DNA from: Flammeovirgaceae bacterium UBA4659
GTDB lineage: Bacteria; Bacteroidota; Bacteroidia; Cytophagales; Cyclobacteriaceae
Direction of reading: 5' to 3'
Assembly: GCA_002405445.1 (NCBI GenBank)
Contig: DHLV01000169.1
Coordinates: forward strand, 1-6,179
DNA: 6,179 nucleotides
The translations under genes and the position numbers were made by a program. The notes under the pieces were generated by a model. The model was not told the origin of the DNA and did not search any database. It worked only from the letters and a program-made list of their open reading frames with translations. Positions 5,100 through 6,179 of this stretch are shown in pieces (the first letter of the stretch is position 1; each line of letters opens with the position of its first letter).

Positions 5100-6179
5100 C
5101 TAGATGGTAAAAAGCTTGTTGATCTCTTCTTGAGTTATCGGTCGATCGTAAAAACGTAAGTCATCCACAAGGCCTTTGTAAAATCGAACAAGCTGGCCTC
5201 GGCAGCCTACTGTGATGTGGCTCGTGTTAGTTTTAGCGCAAGCGCTCCCAATTGTGGTGTCCGTGACTTCAGATACTAAAACTTTATCCACATACAGCTT
5301 CAACAAGTTTCCATTTTTTACAAGCACCACATGGTAGTATTTATCGCCTGTCACGACATTTGACGAAAGAGTCGGTATGTTGCCGCAGGACGATCCATCA
5401 TATCTAGCCAGAAAGAATCGGTCGGGAACAGGTGAGAGGCTGTTCGTATAGGAGATTGAAAAGGGATATCCTTCCGAATTTCCAACCCATTTTCGAACAA
5501 TATCAAAGATTTGATTTGTGGGCTGGTTTTGAGCTGAGGCAGGAGATGCCCAAAGCGAAATACTGAAATTGGCTTCGTTAGGAAAATTTAGATGATCAAC
5601 TGACGGAATGGAAACGTAGTCATCAATCCCGTCAAAAAGCAACGCATATTGTCCGCTATTGGTGTGATCGATTCCTGGTATTGCATTGAAAATAGTTCCA
5701 TTGTTTGCATTAGGACTGGTGTCAACTGCCGAGGCATCAAAAAGATACTCACCGACAAGGCCGTTTTTTAATGTGTTGTTACTGATAGAAACAGTCAAAC
5801 TCTGATCACTTTCAAAACCATTGGGTAACGGGTCAACTGAAATAAGAATTGTTTCGGTTGGCTCACTGATATTATCTAAATTAACCGAGATGTTAAACTC
5901 TGCAGACGAAGAATTTGGAGCAAAATTTAGGACAAGGCCATCACTGCTCAAATTTGGTTCAGTTGAATAGTCAACTCCTGAAGTAGCGGTTCCTTGAAAT
6001 CGCAGACGAATTGACGTTGGCTGCTCAATTGGTGTTGATAAGATCAATACGTACTTTTTTCGTTTTAGCCCCTCCTCCACGGTTGAACTTGTTTCGTTAA
6101 ACGTAATACGATTCGGGGGGGTTGGGTCATCTTTCTCTTTTTTGCAGGATGAGTTAAAAAGAATGCCCAAAAGGGCAAC
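5100..6179 (-). CDS. Surface lipoprotein with Calx-beta and LamG domains (N-terminus truncated by window edge)
   Basis: The frame is open to the right edge, so the true start lies outside; the TTG at 6170 is an internal leucine codon, because the residues before it (V-A-L) continue a hydrophobic signal peptide. The visible 359 residues begin VALLGILFNSSCKKEKDD: a type II signal peptide end with the lipidated cysteine at visible residue 12. Lys and acidic residues (KEKDD) follow it, like the K-(D/E)2 export signal known to send Bacteroidota lipoproteins to the cell surface. A Calx-beta domain follows at about 22-135 (FNETSSTVEEG, 'GTATSGVDY', 'ISEPTETILISV'). A LamG/concanavalin-A-like domain spans about 140-359 ('GLVGEYLFDASAVDTSPNAN', 'LLFDGIDDYVSIP', 'FSISLWAS', ending VDDLRFYDRPITQEEINKLF). 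LamG domains bind glycans or proteins, so an adhesive or carbohydrate-binding role at the cell surface is likely; no catalytic residues are recognisable. Base composition is more AT rich than in the sugar genes. It may belong to a unit separate from the glycan cluster. Confidence 0.9.
   Translation of the reverse strand, partial: VALLGILFNSSCKKEKDDPTPPNRITFNETSSTVEEGLKRKKYVLILSTPIEQPTSIRLRFQGTATSGVDYSTEPNLSSDGLVLNFAPNSSSAEFNISVNLDNISEPTETILISVDPLPNGFESDQSLTVSISNNTLKNGLVGEYLFDASAVDTSPNANNGTIFNAIPGIDHTNSGQYALLFDGIDDYVSIPSVDHLNFPNEANFSISLWASPASAQNQPTNQIFDIVRKWVGNSEGYPFSISYTNSLSPVPDRFFLARYDGSSCGNIPTLSSNVVTGDKYYHVVLVKNGNLLKLYVDKVLVSEVTDTTIGSACAKTNTSHITVGCRGQLVRFYKGLVDDLRFYDRPITQEEINKLFTI

Noticed and set aside
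6168..6170. TTG as the start codon of the lipoprotein gene
   Set aside because: The frame continues upstream to the window edge with residues that complete a signal-peptide hydrophobic core, so the start is outside the window.

Overview
The window looks like the end of a polysaccharide or glycan biosynthesis locus from a member of the Bacteroidota (Cytophagia- or Flavobacteriia-like; I cannot go below phylum). The grounds are: none of the four visible start codons is preceded by a Shine-Dalgarno sequence, and the bases just upstream are A/T rich instead; the right-hand gene encodes a lipoprotein whose post-cysteine residues (CKKEKDD) resemble the surface-export signal described in this phylum; and the glycosyltransferase subfamilies read as Bacteroidota types. 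The G+C content is moderate, near half, in the sugar genes.

Left block, plus strand, 1-3849: four tightly packed genes. These are the C-terminal part of a GT4-type glycosyltransferase (cut by the window edge), a Wzx-like multi-pass flippase, an FkbM-family SAM-dependent methyltransferase, and a complete GT4 glycosyltransferase with an intact E-x7-E motif. If the methyltransferase starts at 1874, all three junctions are the same ATGA stop/start overlap, which points to one translationally coupled operon. Together they could build a glycan on a lipid carrier, methylate one sugar and flip the product across the inner membrane. No polymerase, ligase or priming transferase is in view.

Right block, minus strand, 6179-3831: a second complete GT4-type glycosyltransferase (5042-3831) lies head-on against the left operon and overlaps it by 19 bp. 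Both stop codons sit inside an inverted repeat, so the two strands encode similar C-terminal tails (LYSSVE and LYSTLE). Upstream of it, after a 57-bp AT-rich gap, is the 3' part of a Calx-beta plus LamG lipoprotein that runs off the right edge. Its base composition is visibly more AT rich than the sugar genes, suggesting a boundary between the glycan locus and a different neighbourhood.

There are no RNA genes, insertion sequences, CRISPR arrays or convincing intrinsic terminators. Every stretch over 300 bases is coding. I see no clear case for a wholly new system; the best leads are the palindromic convergent overlap, the coupled junctions, the lipoprotein signal at the edge and a small in-frame duplication in the flippase.
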